From CAYHGV01 sp964356135 (GTDB lineage Bacteria; Hydrothermota; Tepidihabitantia; CAYHGV01): a DNA stretch of 31,766 bases. Both the position numbers and the translations under genes were made by a program. Location of the stretch: assembly GCA_964356135.1 (NCBI GenBank), contig CAYHGV010000028.1, positions 1-31,766 of the forward strand, in the 5' to 3' direction. Below are positions 30,821 through 31,766 of this stretch, piece after piece. The notes beneath the pieces are model-generated. The model was not told the DNA's origin. It saw only the letters and a list, made by a program, of their open reading frames with translations, and made no database searches. The stretch's first letter is position 1. Every line of letters begins with the position of its first letter.

Positions 30821-31766
30821 CTACCGTAACTTCACTATTTTTTTGGTGATGGCGGAACCTGCGGTCTCGGCACGGCAGAAGTATATGCCGGCAGGGAGTT
30901 TTGTGTCAGCATCGTCTTTGCCATCCCAGTTTAGACTCTGGTCTCTGGACTCTGGGCTCTGGCTAAAAAGAAAAGTCTTAACGCAGCGGCCGGAAATATC
31001 ATAGATCTTTAAGTCTATTTTTTCAGAGGCTGATAGTTGGAGCCTGATGCCTAATGTCTGACTGAATGGATTAGGGGAGACCTGCAAGGCGTTTCCTGCC
31101 TCCTGCGTTCTGCGTTCTGCGTCTTCAACTATTCCCATAAACGGAGACAATCTGCCCCAGATGCGTTGTGTGTTGGCAGGATAATTACCGATCGAATCGA
31201 CCCAGCCCGAATAAGTAACGAGTATTTGATTGCCGGGTCCTTTTGCTATCGCCGGATACAATTGATTTCCCGATTGGAGAGATACCGGAAACGAATTTAC
31301 GATAGTTCCTGAAGGCGAAAGGCGGCAACCGTAGATATCATTAAAATAACCGTTGCGGGTATCCACCCAGACAATGAGATAGTCGGAGCCATCAAAGCTG
31401 ACAGCAGAAGAGGATTGTTTTTGTTCGGCAGCGGTGATGGCGAGAGCGGATGAATCGAGCAGGACACCGGCCGGCGAGACCCGGGCACCGTAAATATTGA
31501 AATCGGAATTATTATACACCTCCCATACCACAAGATAATTGATTCCATCGAAAGCGACCGCAGGAAAGTTTGTTCTCGATTCTCCAATTGAGATAACGAT
31601 TGGTGAAGGGTCGAGCACGGTGCCGGCGGGCGAGACGCGCACGCCGCGAAGCCCCAAGGGGTCGTTCCAGACGACGAGGAAATTAGAGCCGTCGAATGCA
31701 AGCGCCGGAAAACCCTGGTCGTTGGCGCCCGTGGCGACAGCAATGCCGGTTGGGTCGAGCACGGTT
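30821..31766 (-). CDS. Secreted repeat protein with T9SS tail, 5' end outside the window
   Basis: At least 314 codons. The frame stays open to the window edge, and the apparent GTG at 31762 is inside a repeat (AGTVLDP), so the true start lies beyond. About three and a half ~50-residue repeats are visible (FPALAFDGSNFLVVW, then GVRVSPAGTVLDPS), a pattern of extracellular propeller-like repeats I know only from uncharacterised proteins. The final ~95 residues are a sorting domain (SPNPFSQTLGIRLQLS, YDISGRCVKTF, GIYFCRAE, ending KIVKLR). The linker (EDAERRTQEAGNALQ) and the loop after CVKTF (LFSQSPESRDQS) are encoded by short near-tandem repeats such as GCAGAACGCAGAACGCAG and CAGAGTCCAGAGACCAGAGT. 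No clear terminator follows on the minus strand. Confidence 0.8.
   Translation of the reverse strand, partial: TVLDPTGIAVATGANDQGFPALAFDGSNFLVVWNDPLGLRGVRVSPAGTVLDPSPIVISIGESRTNFPAVAFDGINYLVVWEVYNNSDFNIYGARVSPAGVLLDSSALAITAAEQKQSSSAVSFDGSDYLIVWVDTRNGYFNDIYGCRLSPSGTIVNSFPVSLQSGNQLYPAIAKGPGNQILVTYSGWVDSIGNYPANTQRIWGRLSPFMGIVEDAERRTQEAGNALQVSPNPFSQTLGIRLQLSASEKIDLKIYDISGRCVKTFLFSQSPESRDQSLNWDGKDDADTKLPAGIYFCRAETAGSAITKKIVKLR

Overview
The window looks like a piece of an uncultivated FCB-type or WOR-3/Stahlbacteria-like bacterial genome. This is inferred from style only: many large secreted proteins ending in a type IX secretion (T9SS) type A sorting domain, CARDB/Ig-like modules, SBBP, LVIVD and Kelch propellers, strong AAGGAGG ribosome sites and TTGACA promoters. 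No rRNA, tRNA or ribosomal protein is present to fix the lineage.

Layout. 1-6.9 kb: two very large cell-surface proteins on the minus strand, each closed by a near-identical hairpin terminator. 6.9-8.4 kb: a short leader ORF made by an 88-bp duplication, a frameshifted small membrane-protein gene, and a patatin-like phospholipase that appears to be transcribed leaderless (both minus). 8.4-8.9 kb: dispersed repeats. 8.9-30.6 kb: nine plus-strand secreted proteins, mostly single-gene units (own promoter, own terminator), except the pair 10260-13084, which reads as a two-gene operon. 30.8 kb to the edge: a minus-strand secreted protein, cut by the window end.

Twelve of the proteins carry the same C-terminal sorting module (PNPF..., YD.SGKLVKTL..., W.G.D..G...P.G.YF.R..., ...KLILVR). 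Their N-terminal heads differ: eight-blade SBBP propellers, Kelch propellers, adhesin-like (choice-of-anchor J type) domains, a lamin-tail domain and unknown domains. The locus is therefore a set of cargo proteins with interchangeable heads on a common CARDB plus sorting-domain chassis. No T9SS machinery gene is in the window. Several genes are recent tandem duplicates. The only complete secreted protein without a sorting domain, the LVIVD protein, has a decayed sorting-domain tail just after its stop codon.

The most interesting non-coding signal is in the 5' leaders. Six plus-strand genes or operons, and the minus-strand leader at 7.1 kb, have a TTGACA/TATAAT-type promoter followed by a second Shine-Dalgarno-like AGGAGG box that lies far upstream of the true start codon (117-150 nt on the plus strand). 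In four of them I can draw an H-type pseudoknot with the same geometry and nearly the same distance to the start codon, but with different stem sequences. This is a candidate cis-regulatory RNA for the surface-protein regulon. A second non-coding signal is two REP-like palindrome families with compensatory stem changes, concentrated at 28.1-28.7 kb.
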